From NCBI GenBank assembly GCA_021409285.1, contig JAGFND010000005.1, positions 1 through 43,820 of the forward strand: a stretch of 43,820 nt of DNA, written 5' to 3'. Position numbers and translations under genes: made by a program. This DNA is from Candidatus Methanoperedens sp. (GTDB lineage: Archaea; Halobacteriota; Methanosarcinia; Methanosarcinales; Methanoperedenaceae). The stretch's first letter is position 1, and every line of letters starts with the position of its first letter. The notes beneath the pieces are model-generated. The model did not search any database, was not told the origin of the DNA, and saw only the letters and a list, made by a program, of their open reading frames with translations. Of this stretch, positions 16,438-25,168 are shown piece by piece.

Positions 16438-17151
16438 GTGTCTGCAGTAAAGAATGAAATACAAAAGGCAGCACGATCTGGAATACGCTGGCTTAAACTT
16501 CAGAAACCAGATTCGATCAAAGACCTATCAAGATCGATACAGGCGCTTTCATTATGGAAAGAAGATGCATCCAGACAAATTGAATTACTTTTATCTTTAA
16601 GAAAAAATGGCTACTGGATGACTGATAGGCCGATTCCTGATACAGCAAGAGCATGCATCGCGCTTTATTCGGGCGGGATCATAGACTCTGATTACGTAAG
16701 ATGGATCCAGGAACAGCAAATAAATGGAAATTGGAATAATAATGAGATAGATACATCCTATGGGCTGATCGCGCTTTCTGATCACGGGATCAGGAATGAG
16801 GCTGGATGTGAATGGCTGCTTAACAATTATGGAGAAAAATGGGAACATGTGGGGACAACTTCGCTTATCATCACTGCTCTTATTAGACAGGATAAAGATG
16901 CATACAGGTTTTTCATTGAAGACAGGGCAGGATGGATCCTGTCAAAAAGGCTTTTTAGAGGTTGGACGTTTATCTCTACAAGCAATCTTGCCATACAGGG
17001 ATTAATGCTTGCCGGGGAAAGGGATCTTGAAAAGGAAATAAGTCTTTCGATAAAATGGCTGCTGGAAAAGCAGACGAAAGATAATTGGGGAGATATCACA
17101 TCGACATCGCTTTCGCTGATCTCATTAAAGATGTATCTTGATATTATTTGA
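16438..17151 (+). CDS. alpha/alpha-toroid (prenyltransferase / squalene-oxidase repeat-like) protein
   Basis: The 238-residue protein contains repeated short helical units of the terpene-cyclase/prenyltransferase toroid type, for example GNWNNNEIDTSYGLIAL, GTTSLIITAL and DNWGDITSTSLSLISL. It is about half the size of a full squalene cyclase and lacks a visible DXDD catalytic motif, so an enzymatic role is doubtful. GTG 16438 is one base after the aroA stop; an earlier in-frame GTG at 16420 overlaps aroA. Its 3' end overlaps the convergent gene by 8 bases. The call rests on repeat pattern only. Confidence 0.6.
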   Translation: MSAVKNEIQKAARSGIRWLKLQKPDSIKDLSRSIQALSLWKEDASRQIELLLSLRKNGYWMTDRPIPDTARACIALYSGGIIDSDYVRWIQEQQINGNWNNNEIDTSYGLIALSDHGIRNEAGCEWLLNNYGEKWEHVGTTSLIITALIRQDKDAYRFFIEDRAGWILSKRLFRGWTFISTSNLAIQGLMLAGERDLEKEISLSIKWLLEKQTKDNWGDITSTSLSLISLKMYLDII

Positions 17152-17638
17152 TGGATCTTAATATTTCTATTCCCTTCACTGGAAGCTCAAGCAGGCTCGA
17201 TCTGAGCTTCTCATGATCATTGTTTACTATTTCACCTGTTAAGGCTTTCATATGCTCTTTATAAACTTCTTTCTCTGTCTTTTTGAATTCATCGTGATAG
17301 TATGTATTGATAATGAGTTCGCTCATATCCAGTTTATCATTAAATGAAGGTTCCTTTTCAAATAAGGAAGGGACGGTGATAAGCTTCTTTCCGTTCTCAA
17401 GTTCAGATAAAAATACTAATATCGTTCTTCCGATGAAGGTCTTTCCAGCTGCAGCTTCAATAGTTCCACGCAGACCTTTTCCTTTGACTTCTTTTATGAT
17501 CAGAGCACTGTAACCTGCCCCTTCATTGTTCATGAAATATCTTACTGTGAATGATAATTCCACATGCAAAATGGGCAATTTCATCTCAGAATGCGCTCCA
17601 TCGATTCTGATCTCCTCGAAACCTTCTAATATTTCCAT
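17144..17638 (-). CDS. conserved-looking protein of unknown function
   Basis: The 164-residue soluble protein has an N-terminal half rich in predicted beta strands and a charged helical C-terminus (FKKTEKEVYKEHMKAL...). There is no signal peptide, membrane segment or cysteine motif. I do not recognise it. It lies 27 bases downstream of pirin on the same strand and is probably cotranscribed with it, and it overlaps the toroid gene tail-to-tail by 8 bases. Confidence 0.6.
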   Translation of the reverse strand: MEILEGFEEIRIDGAHSEMKLPILHVELSFTVRYFMNNEGAGYSALIIKEVKGKGLRGTIEAAAGKTFIGRTILVFLSELENGKKLITVPSLFEKEPSFNDKLDMSELIINTYYHDEFKKTEKEVYKEHMKALTGEIVNNDHEKLRSSLLELPVKGIEILRSIK

Positions 17639-17665
17639 ATTTGATCTCCGGATGCTCTGGATAGG

Positions 17666-18514
17666 TCATCTCCGTTTGATAAAGGTGCCATTCCTGTATT
17701 CTTCAAAAGCAATATCCAGCTCCTCCTGCGTGTTCATAACAACAGGTCCAGCCCATGCCACAGGTTCGTCAATGGGTTTGCCAGATACCAGAAGGAAACG
17801 GAGACTTTTATCACCTGAAGTTATTTTCACCTTATCTCCATCCTGGAAAATTACCAGATGTTCGATGCCGATTAACTTTTCTTTATCTGGTTCAAAATAG
17901 CCCTCTCCTTCAATCACATAAGCAAACACCCTGTATCCTTTTTTGATGGTGTGTTCAAATTCCGCACCTGGTGCCATCGTGATATCAAAATATTCGGGCT
18001 CGACCACGATATCCCGGACCGGTCCTTTTATGTTCTTGAATTCTCCGGATATGATACGGACTACAACAATTCTACCTATCGCGACTTCAGGTATATGCTC
18101 CTTCTTCACTTCCCTGTATCTTGGTTCCATCATTTTATACATGGAGGGAAGATTTACCCACAATTGAAATCCCCACATATGTCCATTATATCCCGCTGGC
18201 ATCTCCTGGTGTATTATACCGCTTCCTGCGGTCATCCACTGGATATCTCCCGGTAAGATCACACCTTTATTTCCCATACTGTCGCCATGTTCGATCATGC
18301 CCTCCAGCATATAGGTCACTGTTTCAATCCCTCTGTGCGGATGCCAGGGAAATCCGGCGATATAGTCTGCTGGATTATCGGAATGAAAATCATCAAGAAG
18401 CAGGAAAGGATCAAGCCCAGGCACTTCATTGTAGCCGAATGCCCTTTTCAGGTGAACTCCTGCCCCTTCAAGTGTGGGTTTGCTTTTTAATATACGGTAT
18501 ATTTTTCGGTACAT
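17666..18514 (-). CDS. pirin family cupin protein
   Basis: The 282-residue bicupin carries the pirin iron site: FPWHPHRGIET (two His) and GIIHQEM (His and Glu). Pirins bind iron and some show quercetin dioxygenase activity; their roles in archaea are unknown. The length and C-terminal cupin (PIDEPVAWAGPVVMNT) match the family. GGAGTGGT precedes the ATG at suitable spacing, and AAATATAC about 30 bases upstream is a likely TATA. The orphan gene 17144-17638 follows. Confidence 0.93.
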   Translation of the reverse strand: MYRKIYRILKSKPTLEGAGVHLKRAFGYNEVPGLDPFLLLDDFHSDNPADYIAGFPWHPHRGIETVTYMLEGMIEHGDSMGNKGVILPGDIQWMTAGSGIIHQEMPAGYNGHMWGFQLWVNLPSMYKMMEPRYREVKKEHIPEVAIGRIVVVRIISGEFKNIKGPVRDIVVEPEYFDITMAPGAEFEHTIKKGYRVFAYVIEGEGYFEPDKEKLIGIEHLVIFQDGDKVKITSGDKSLRFLLVSGKPIDEPVAWAGPVVMNTQEELDIAFEEYRNGTFIKRR

Positions 18515-18586
18515 TTTCTACCACTCCATATTGGACAATGTATATTTAGCGTATGGGTTTATCTTTTTTTCCTTATAGTTCCATAC

Positions 18587-20599
18587 TCAACCCCCGCTTC
18601 CCACATATATCAGTGAAACGACAAGCGTGATAAGGATATATAGCAAATATAATTGTATGCTGCCTGTCTGAATAATCCTCAAACTCCTTGATAAAGCAAG
18701 TACAAGCCATGCCAATGGTAAATAGAGATATTTCTCAAATATGGGCTCGATCTCTGATTCGAAAGTGAACCTCTCCTTAAAATAAGGTGAACCAGCATAC
18801 GTTGTATGGATCTCCCTGTGAGGCCGGTAGATATTGACAAACCACATCCGTATGGGTTTTGAGAATGCTGTAGCTGTATACTCATTCCTGCCAGTGGTCG
18901 CGGGCTGTCCGCATCCCCATGTTTCATATGTCTTCGAAGCGGTTTTTCCTCCGAATGCCAGGGCCAGTATCAGGGGAACGGGGAGGAAAATGAAAAGTGC
19001 AAGGAATAACCAGACTGTTGAGAAGCTTCCGGTCGCTGTCGCTATAGAAAGATCGAAAGTAATTTTTGATATAACGCTTGTGCCCACAAGAGGAGTTGCG
19101 ATATTATCAAGTATGCCCACAAAGTAAAAGGGCAGGATCCCAAGAGCTATGCAAAGGACGGCAAGAATCCCCATCCCGGACAGCATGCTTCCCGGCACTT
19201 CTTTTGCATGCAGGGCATGCTCACTTCGGGGAAGGGCAAGAAAGCTTATTCCGAAAGCTTTTACAAAACATGCAGCAGCAAGAGCGCTTGTGAGGGCAAG
19301 AGCAGCGCCGCTTGAAAGTATGGCTATTTTTGTGATATTGTCTGAGAGATTAATGCCAAGAAGCTGTGCCTGGAAAGTTAGCCACTCGCTAACAAAACCG
19401 TTAAATGGAGGGAGTGCAGAGATGGATATTGAACCTATAAGGAAGAAAAGGGCTGTCCACGGCATCTTCTTAATCAGGCCGCCCATATCCTCGATATTTT
19501 TTGTATGGGTTGAATATATCAGGGAGCCAGCGCCCATGAAAAGCAGGGACTTAAAAACTGCATGATTCATTGTGTGATACAGTCCTGCGATCAATCCGAA
19601 GGCTGCAAGATCGGGATGCCCCAGGGATATAAATATTATGCCTACCCCGACCCCGATCAGGATTATCCCGATATTCTCAACACTATGATAAGCAAGCAGT
19701 CTTTTCAAGTCGTGTTCCATTAATGCGTACATGACACCCAGAAGCGCAGACGCTGATGCAATGATAAGAATGATCAATCCCCACCACGTACTACTTGCTC
19801 CCAGGAAATCAAAAGAAACACGGATAATCATATATATCGCGGTTTTTATCATCACACCTGACATCAAGGCTGATACGTTGCCTGGCGCAGCGGGGTGTGC
19901 ATAGGGAAGCCAGATGTGAAGGGGGACAATGCCTGCTTTTGCCCCGAAGCCGATAAGCGCGAGCAAGAAAACCATATCCCGAAGGAAGGGGGACAATGTG
20001 GAGGCCCCTTCCCGGAATGTCGCAAAATTGAAACTGCCACTTGCACCTGCCATAATAAGGAATGACAATATTATAAATCCAGTCCCGATATGGGTCATCA
20101 CAATATAGAGGAAACCTGCTTTTCTGATCATGGGCTTTTCGTGTTCATATATAACAAGGAAATATGACGCTATTGACATCAATTCCCATACTATGAGGAA
20201 CATGAAAGCATTATCAGCAGATACAACAAGTATCATTGAAAGAATAAAAATGTTATATAAAAAACCAAGATAGCCGATATTTTTCTTGCCGAAATATTCT
20301 TTCACATATCCGAAAGAATATATTGAAACCGAAAATGCAACTATTGATATCACAAGCATGAAAAATGCTGACAGCCCATCAACGAAAATTCCAAAATCCA
20401 GGATTGGTCCACTCTGAGTGAATTTGAAATTATTACCCCTCAGAATAGAAAGAGAAATAATAATTCCCATAATGGATGCCATGGCAGCACAGGAAAATGC
20501 AACAAATGTGCTCAACCGGTCGTTTTTATTTGTTATGACCGCTCCGGCTGCGCCAGTTAGAAAGGTAAGGATCATTCCAAAAAATAAATATTTCATCAT
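18587..20599 (-). CDS. HyfB/NuoL-type proton-translocating membrane subunit
   Basis: This is an antiporter-like subunit of the complex I / group 4 hydrogenase superfamily, with about 14-16 transmembrane helices over 670 residues. Ion-path residues are present: Glu in IVWELMSIASYF, Lys in GFGAKAGIVPLHIWLP, Lys in MIKTAIYM and Lys in HAVFKSLLF. A C-terminal TWGCGQPATTGRNEY segment is typical of HyfB rather than NuoL. ATG 20599 lies 14 bases after the nfnB stop; a TTG at 20617 would overlap that stop. No hydrogenase or other complex I subunits are nearby. It appears to be the third gene of the nfnAB operon. Confidence 0.9.
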   Translation of the reverse strand: MMKYLFFGMILTFLTGAAGAVITNKNDRLSTFVAFSCAAMASIMGIIISLSILRGNNFKFTQSGPILDFGIFVDGLSAFFMLVISIVAFSVSIYSFGYVKEYFGKKNIGYLGFLYNIFILSMILVVSADNAFMFLIVWELMSIASYFLVIYEHEKPMIRKAGFLYIVMTHIGTGFIILSFLIMAGASGSFNFATFREGASTLSPFLRDMVFLLALIGFGAKAGIVPLHIWLPYAHPAAPGNVSALMSGVMIKTAIYMIIRVSFDFLGASSTWWGLIILIIASASALLGVMYALMEHDLKRLLAYHSVENIGIILIGVGVGIIFISLGHPDLAAFGLIAGLYHTMNHAVFKSLLFMGAGSLIYSTHTKNIEDMGGLIKKMPWTALFFLIGSISISALPPFNGFVSEWLTFQAQLLGINLSDNITKIAILSSGAALALTSALAAACFVKAFGISFLALPRSEHALHAKEVPGSMLSGMGILAVLCIALGILPFYFVGILDNIATPLVGTSVISKITFDLSIATATGSFSTVWLFLALFIFLPVPLILALAFGGKTASKTYETWGCGQPATTGRNEYTATAFSKPIRMWFVNIYRPHREIHTTYAGSPYFKERFTFESEIEPIFEKYLYLPLAWLVLALSRSLRIIQTGSIQLYLLYILITLVVSLIYVGSGG

Positions 20600-20613
20600 A
20601 TTTAAATTATTAA

Positions 20614-21990
20614 TCAAGCAACAGGCATATTTTTCAGATACTCATCTATTGCACGTGCTGCTTTCTTGCCCGCGCCCATAGCGCTTATTACTGTTGCTGA
20701 ACCAGTGACAGCATCGCCACCTGCATAAACTCCTGTCTTTGTGGTAGCTCCGTCTTTTCTTGCCACCACTGTGCCTTGTTTTGTTATTTCAAGACCGCCT
20801 GTGGTTCTTGGCACAAGAGGATTGGGTGATGTTCCGATAGCGATTATGATAACATCTGCTTCGATCCTGTGCTCCGAGCCAGCCAGTGGCATGGGTTTGC
20901 ATCGTCCAGATCCATCGGGTTCACAAAGGTACATGTTTATGCATTCGATATGAGTCACCCAGTTCTTTGCATCCCCTATGATTCTTACGGGATTTGTCAG
21001 AAGCCTGAATTTTATGCCTTCTTCTTTTGCATGTTCTATCTCTTCAGCCCGAGCCGGCAGTTCTTTTTCACCGCGCCTGTAGACGATTGTGACGTTATCG
21101 GCACCGAGGCGCAAAGCGCATCGCGCGGAATCCATTGCAACGTTTCCACCTCCCACAACTACAACATTTTTTCCTTTTCTAATCGGAGTATCATGGTCTG
21201 GGAACAAAAAGGATTTCATCAGGTTCACACGGGTCAGGAATTCATTTGCAGAATACACGCCATTCAGGTTCTCGCCATCGATATTCAGAAAAACAGGAAG
21301 TCCTGCTCCTGTGCCCAGGAAAACTGCATCGAATTGCATGAGAAGATCGTCCACGGTCTCAAGCTTTCCGATCACGGAATCAAGAAGAAGGGTAACACCA
21401 AGTTTTTTCACATACTCAACATCGGTCTCTACGATCTTTTTTGGAAGTCGAAATTCAGGAATACCATATGTAAGCACTCCTCCTGCTGCATGCAGCGCTT
21501 CGAAGATTGTTACTGAATGACCTGTTTTTGCAAGATCTGCCGCTGCAGTTAATCCCGCAGGTCCTGAACCTACAATGGCAACTTTCTTTCCAGAGGAATG
21601 TGGTTTTTCGCGAGTTCCATGGTCTTTTTCCATGTCGGCCACAAAGCGTTCAAGACGGCCTATTGAAACTGATGTTCCTTTCTTATTCAGGATGCAGCTT
21701 GCTTCGCACTGTGTTTCCTGGGGACATACGCGTCCGCATATGGCTGGAAGGGCATTATCGACTTTAATCTCTTTAATAGCAGAATCAAAATCTCCGTTAG
21801 CAATATGCTTTATGAAAACCGGTATTTTCACTTCGACCGGACATCCTTCTACACATTTTGGTTTCTTGCACTGAAGGCACCGCGCTGCCTCATCAATTGC
21901 CTGCTTTTCGGTAAAGCCAAGAGCCACTTCTTTGAAATTTGTTCTTCGAACCTTCGGGTCCTGCTCAGGCATCTTTTGACGTTCTAACAT
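20614..21990 (-). CDS. NfnB/GltA-type NAD(P)H flavoprotein, large transhydrogenase subunit
   Basis: The 458-residue protein has an N-terminal 2x[4Fe-4S] domain (CLQCKKPKCVEGCP, then CGRVCPQETQCEASC) followed by FAD- and NAD(P)H-binding Rossmann folds (VGSGPAGLTAAADLA; VVVGGGNVAMDSARCA). This is the GltA/NfnB architecture. Together with the upstream NfnA-type gene it should form the electron-bifurcating ferredoxin-dependent NADH:NADP oxidoreductase. ATG 21990 overlaps the nfnA stop by 7 bases and has GGAAGG before it. No glutamate synthase large subunit is adjacent, so a GOGAT role is less likely. Confidence 0.9.
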   Translation of the reverse strand: MLERQKMPEQDPKVRRTNFKEVALGFTEKQAIDEAARCLQCKKPKCVEGCPVEVKIPVFIKHIANGDFDSAIKEIKVDNALPAICGRVCPQETQCEASCILNKKGTSVSIGRLERFVADMEKDHGTREKPHSSGKKVAIVGSGPAGLTAAADLAKTGHSVTIFEALHAAGGVLTYGIPEFRLPKKIVETDVEYVKKLGVTLLLDSVIGKLETVDDLLMQFDAVFLGTGAGLPVFLNIDGENLNGVYSANEFLTRVNLMKSFLFPDHDTPIRKGKNVVVVGGGNVAMDSARCALRLGADNVTIVYRRGEKELPARAEEIEHAKEEGIKFRLLTNPVRIIGDAKNWVTHIECINMYLCEPDGSGRCKPMPLAGSEHRIEADVIIIAIGTSPNPLVPRTTGGLEITKQGTVVARKDGATTKTGVYAGGDAVTGSATVISAMGAGKKAARAIDEYLKNMPVA

Positions 21991-22829
21991 GTGCATCCTT
22001 CCCTTTCGCATTTGTATTTTTCAAGTGCGAGCTTCTCTTCAGGCTGGTACATCGAAAGCCGGTTCATCAAAAGTGTGAAATCGACGAGATGTGCATCAAA
22101 TTCAGGACCATCGACGCATGCGAATTTGGTTTCATTCCCTACAAGCACTCTGCAGGCTCCGCACATGCCAGTTCCGTCCACCATAATTGAATTCAGGCTA
22201 ACGATCGTCTTGACATCAAAAGGCTTTGTGACGCCAGCGACCGCACGCATCATCACCGGCGGGCCGATGGCCACTACCCTGTCAATTTTTGTTCCGCTCT
22301 CAAGAAGCTTTTTCACGATATCTGTCACAAAACCATGATGACCTTTTGTTCCATCATCTGTTGTGATATAGAGTTCATCGCTTACCGCTTTCATTTTATC
22401 TTCCCAGAGAAGGAGATTGGCACTTCGCGCGCCTATTATCGAAATAACTTTATTTCCAGCTTCTTTGAAGGCCCTGGCCTGCGGAAAGATCGGAGCCACC
22501 CCAACACCGCCTCCTACCATAATCACCGTCCCCTCTTTCTGGATATGAGCCGGGTTCCCAAGAGGCCCGATGAAATCAAGAAGTTCCTCACCTGCTTTCA
22601 ATGTTGACAGATGCATTGTGGTCTTCCCTACAGCCTGAAAGATCATATTTATTATTCCTTTTTTCCTGTCAAAATCAGCGATCGTGAGCGGTATCCTTTC
22701 TCCTTTTCCATTGATCCTCAAGATCACGAACTGGCCTGGCTCTGCTTTTTTCGCTATGCGTGGAGCACTGATATCCATCAAATAAATAGTGGGTACAAGC
22801 TCCTGTTTTCTTATAATTTCAAATGGCAT
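21984..22829 (-). CDS. NfnA-type FAD/[2Fe-2S] NAD(H) subunit (ferredoxin-NADP reductase-like)
   Basis: The 281-residue protein belongs to the sulfhydrogenase-gamma/NfnA group. RIPLTI is the FAD loop, VGGGVGVAPIFPQ the nucleotide-binding loop, and DGTGMCGACRV...FACVDGPEFDAH (Cys223, 226, 238 with a nearby Asp) the [2Fe-2S] site. NfnA is where the family binds NAD(H) and splits electrons between ferredoxin and NADP(H). ATG 22829 begins the canonical MPFEIIRKQEL; in-frame codons up to 22883 look like leader. It heads a three-gene operon with nfnB and hyfB and shares its promoter region with threonine synthase. Confidence 0.9.
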   Translation of the reverse strand: MPFEIIRKQELVPTIYLMDISAPRIAKKAEPGQFVILRINGKGERIPLTIADFDRKKGIINMIFQAVGKTTMHLSTLKAGEELLDFIGPLGNPAHIQKEGTVIMVGGGVGVAPIFPQARAFKEAGNKVISIIGARSANLLLWEDKMKAVSDELYITTDDGTKGHHGFVTDIVKKLLESGTKIDRVVAIGPPVMMRAVAGVTKPFDVKTIVSLNSIMVDGTGMCGACRVLVGNETKFACVDGPEFDAHLVDFTLLMNRLSMYQPEEKLALEKYKCEREGCTC

Positions 22830-22891
22830 GATGAATCTTAAGAGAGGTCGGATACGAAAAAGATATTGGTTATGAAGTCTCACAGTTTCCG

Positions 22892-22904
22892 AATAATATT
22901 TATC
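22892..22904. promoter_or_regulatory. TATA element between the nfnA operon and thrC
   Basis: AATAATATTTATC is AT-rich in both directions. Counting about 26 bases gives a near-leaderless start for thrC (ATG 22927) and a leader of about 40 bases for nfnA. This is a candidate shared bidirectional promoter. Confidence 0.45.
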
Positions 22905-22926
22905 AAAAGCGAGTAAATAATATCTT

Positions 22927-24069
22927 ATGGTCTACGTCACTGACTTTAAATGTTTTCGCTGTCACAAGAAATATAAACCCCATGAGATAGAAAAACTCCC
23001 GATCCCCAGATGTAAAAACTGCGGTTCAGCAATTGATGCCGAATATGATTACAAATCCATACAGAAAGTTATCCTGCGTGACGACTTTATGCGCGATGAG
23101 CCGACTCACTGGAAATACTGGGCTTTCATGCCAGTAAAAGACCTGTCAAAAATAATAACAATGGGAGAAGGCGGCACTCCAATGCTTGAGAACAAAAGAC
23201 TGAGGGGATCTGGAAGATTGCTCATAAAATATGAAGCTGTAAATCCAACAGGTTCTTTTAAGGATAGGGGTTCATCACTTGAGATAACAAAAGCCCTCGA
23301 GTTCGGGAAACAAAAAGTGGCCCTTGCCTCAACAGGCAATATGGGTGCATCCGTGGCTGCGTACGCTGCTTATGCTGGACTTGAGTGCAGGGTTTTCATC
23401 CCGAATATCGTCGGGAAAGAGAAAAGTACCCAGATAAGAGCATATGGAGCAGAAACTATAGCAGTAGATGGTGATTATTCTGTTGCTATGAAACAGGCAG
23501 AGGATTATGTTGTTTCAAATAATGATTCGTTCCTGACCGGGGATTATCCGTGGCGAAGTGAAGGGACAAAGACCGTGGGTTTTGAGATAGCAGACCAGTT
23601 ATACTGGCATGTGCCTGATCATGTTGTGGTGCCGGTGGGCAATGGAACTCTCATCTGGAGCATTTATGAAGCTTTCAGGGAGCTTTCTCTGGTTGGGATC
23701 ACAGATAAAATACCCCGTATCATTGGGGTACAGGTTGAGAATTGCGATCCAATTGTCCTGGCCTGGGAGAATGAGCTTGATGAGGTTGTCCCTGTGGAGG
23801 ATCCGAAAACTATAGCGACTGCGATCGCATGCGGCGACCCGATAGATGGCATTGCAGCGCTTCGGGCTATACGAGAATCCCTGGGAGAAGCGCTTCGTGT
23901 TACGGATGCAGAAGCAATATCTGCCCGGGATACGCTTGCCAGGAACGGCATATTTGTTGAACCAAGTGGAGCAGTGGCTTATGCGGGGGTTATCAAGAAA
24001 AAGCTTGAAGGTACGGTTGTGGTTGTAGCGACAGGACATGGATTGAAGGATATGTACGGCCTTGTGTGA
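22927..24069 (+). CDS. thrC: threonine synthase
   Basis: This PLP enzyme converts O-phosphohomoserine to threonine. An N-terminal zinc ribbon (Cys9, 12, 29, 32) precedes the catalytic domain; the PLP lysine is Lys112 in NPTGSFKDRG, and ASTGNMGAS and PVGNGT are the phosphate and cofactor loops. The 380 residues suit archaeal ThrC. The promoter TATA is about 26 bases before the ATG, so the message is probably leaderless. No hom or thrB gene is adjacent. Confidence 0.92.
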   Translation: MVYVTDFKCFRCHKKYKPHEIEKLPIPRCKNCGSAIDAEYDYKSIQKVILRDDFMRDEPTHWKYWAFMPVKDLSKIITMGEGGTPMLENKRLRGSGRLLIKYEAVNPTGSFKDRGSSLEITKALEFGKQKVALASTGNMGASVAAYAAYAGLECRVFIPNIVGKEKSTQIRAYGAETIAVDGDYSVAMKQAEDYVVSNNDSFLTGDYPWRSEGTKTVGFEIADQLYWHVPDHVVVPVGNGTLIWSIYEAFRELSLVGITDKIPRIIGVQVENCDPIVLAWENELDEVVPVEDPKTIATAIACGDPIDGIAALRAIRESLGEALRVTDAEAISARDTLARNGIFVEPSGAVAYAGVIKKKLEGTVVVVATGHGLKDMYGLV

Positions 24070-24104
24070 TGGTTCTGTCCTGGAAGTGTGGTTTTCAAAT
24101 ATAC

Positions 24105-24674
24105 TCAATCGTACATGAGACTCATCACATAGACCCTGATCTCCTGCCAGCCTTTTCCTAATTTCTCAGTTTTTTCTGTTGATATACGCATATCTCTTCC
24201 CCATCCGTTGTCCCGGTGGATCGACATGCCAAATGAAACATCATTATTTTCTGAATATATCCAGGCAGTTGTTGCCCCGTAGATCTTGCCATAATTTGTA
24301 GAATTGCCCGTGCTGAGCTTAAAACCGTTTTCGAATTTGTCATTTGTCTCAGAATTTCCTGCAAACATTATACCTGTCTGTTTCATTTCTATTCTGAATA
24401 TGCCCGTTCCACTTATCTTGAGAGCCTTTCCATGATCGGTATCGATAATTGAGGTTGAAGCACTGCCTGATATCTCTGGTTTCCCATACATTTCAAGAAC
24501 TTTGCCGTTCTCATCCATGATGACCGGGATGAACAGGGTCGCTCCTTCATTTCCGGATACAACATCGATCGAAACAGAAGTACTTGCATTTTTTACAGCG
24601 CCCACGAACATGATTGATGAGACAAGAAGCACAAGAAGAATAAGGACAAGTCCTGTACCTCTTGATATCTTCAA
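24105..24674 (-). CDS. secreted or membrane-anchored protein, unknown
   Basis: The 189-residue protein starts with a basic N-terminus and a strong hydrophobic segment (residues 8-26, LVLILLVLLVSSIMFVGAV), a signal peptide or anchor. The rest is beta-rich and polar with many Gly, Ser and Asn, which is typical of archaeal surface proteins. It has no cysteines. I recognise no domain. A TATA box (24701-24714) lies just upstream, so it is a monocistronic gene. Confidence 0.6.
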   Translation of the reverse strand: MKISRGTGLVLILLVLLVSSIMFVGAVKNASTSVSIDVVSGNEGATLFIPVIMDENGKVLEMYGKPEISGSASTSIIDTDHGKALKISGTGIFRIEMKQTGIMFAGNSETNDKFENGFKLSTGNSTNYGKIYGATTAWIYSENNDVSFGMSIHRDNGWGRDMRISTEKTEKLGKGWQEIRVYVMSLMYD

Positions 24675-24700
24675 ATATCCGGGAAGATCTTTTGCTGTAC

Positions 24701-24714
24701 TTTTTATATATAAT
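24701..24714 (-). promoter_or_regulatory. TATA box of the secreted-protein gene
   Basis: On the minus strand it reads ATTATATATAAAAA, about 30 bases before ATG 24674. The rest of the 236-base spacer (24675-24910) holds no gene I can support; another TATA-like run occurs at about 24871-24880. Confidence 0.5.
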
Positions 24715-24910
24715 TCATTTGACTTCGTTCAAACCACAGGGAACCATCATGATTTTTGCTTATATATAGCTTGCGGGTTTCCATTGGAATATTATGAACC
24801 TGAATAACAATCGAGGCGCTGAAGGGGGCATATAAAAATCGTTGGAAAACTTTATCCCTCCTTTAAGGTGTATATATAATAGTCGATGATAGTTAGATAT
24901 TGATCTGATG

Positions 24911-25156
24911 TCACCACGATACGACTTTATCAAATTCAAAGATCATCTCAACGATCCTGTCATATCCCACAAGTACATGATTCGTGACCCCTCTTGCCAT
25001 GGCATCATCAAGAGCCGCATAGGATGTTAATCCAGGCGATGCATATACCCCATCATGCATGAGCAGTACTGCAACCTCATGCTCCCTGCTCTGGGCTTTT
25101 GCTATTTCAAGGGGAGTTGCATCATTTGGGTTCCGGATGATATGGAGTATCTTCAT
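24911..25156 (-). CDS. DsrH/TusB-like small sulfur-relay protein
   Basis: The 81-residue protein has the DsrEFH fold pattern (KILHIIRNP..., VAVLLMHDGVYAS). In bacteria TusB/DsrH forms a heterohexamer with TusC/F and TusD/E. This copy has no cysteine at all, so it cannot carry a persulfide and would be a structural subunit. It is the last gene of the five-gene minus-strand operon, 12 bases after the DsrF-like gene. Confidence 0.75.
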   Translation of the reverse strand: MKILHIIRNPNDATPLEIAKAQSREHEVAVLLMHDGVYASPGLTSYAALDDAMARGVTNHVLVGYDRIVEMIFEFDKVVSW

Positions 25157-25168
25157 GATCTTCCACCG

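Noticed and set aside
18121-18549. Plus-strand open frame antisense to pirin
   Set aside because: Pirin's metal-site motifs on the other strand are decisive; this frame has no family features.
18587-20599. Part of a group 4 hydrogenase operon
   Set aside because: No hydrogenase large/small subunit or other Hyf genes are present; the partners on the same transcript are the NfnAB-like genes.
24675-24910. A gene or RNA in the 236-base spacer
   Set aside because: Only short frames and TATA-like runs are visible, with no tRNA cloverleaf or ribosome-site-supported reading frame.
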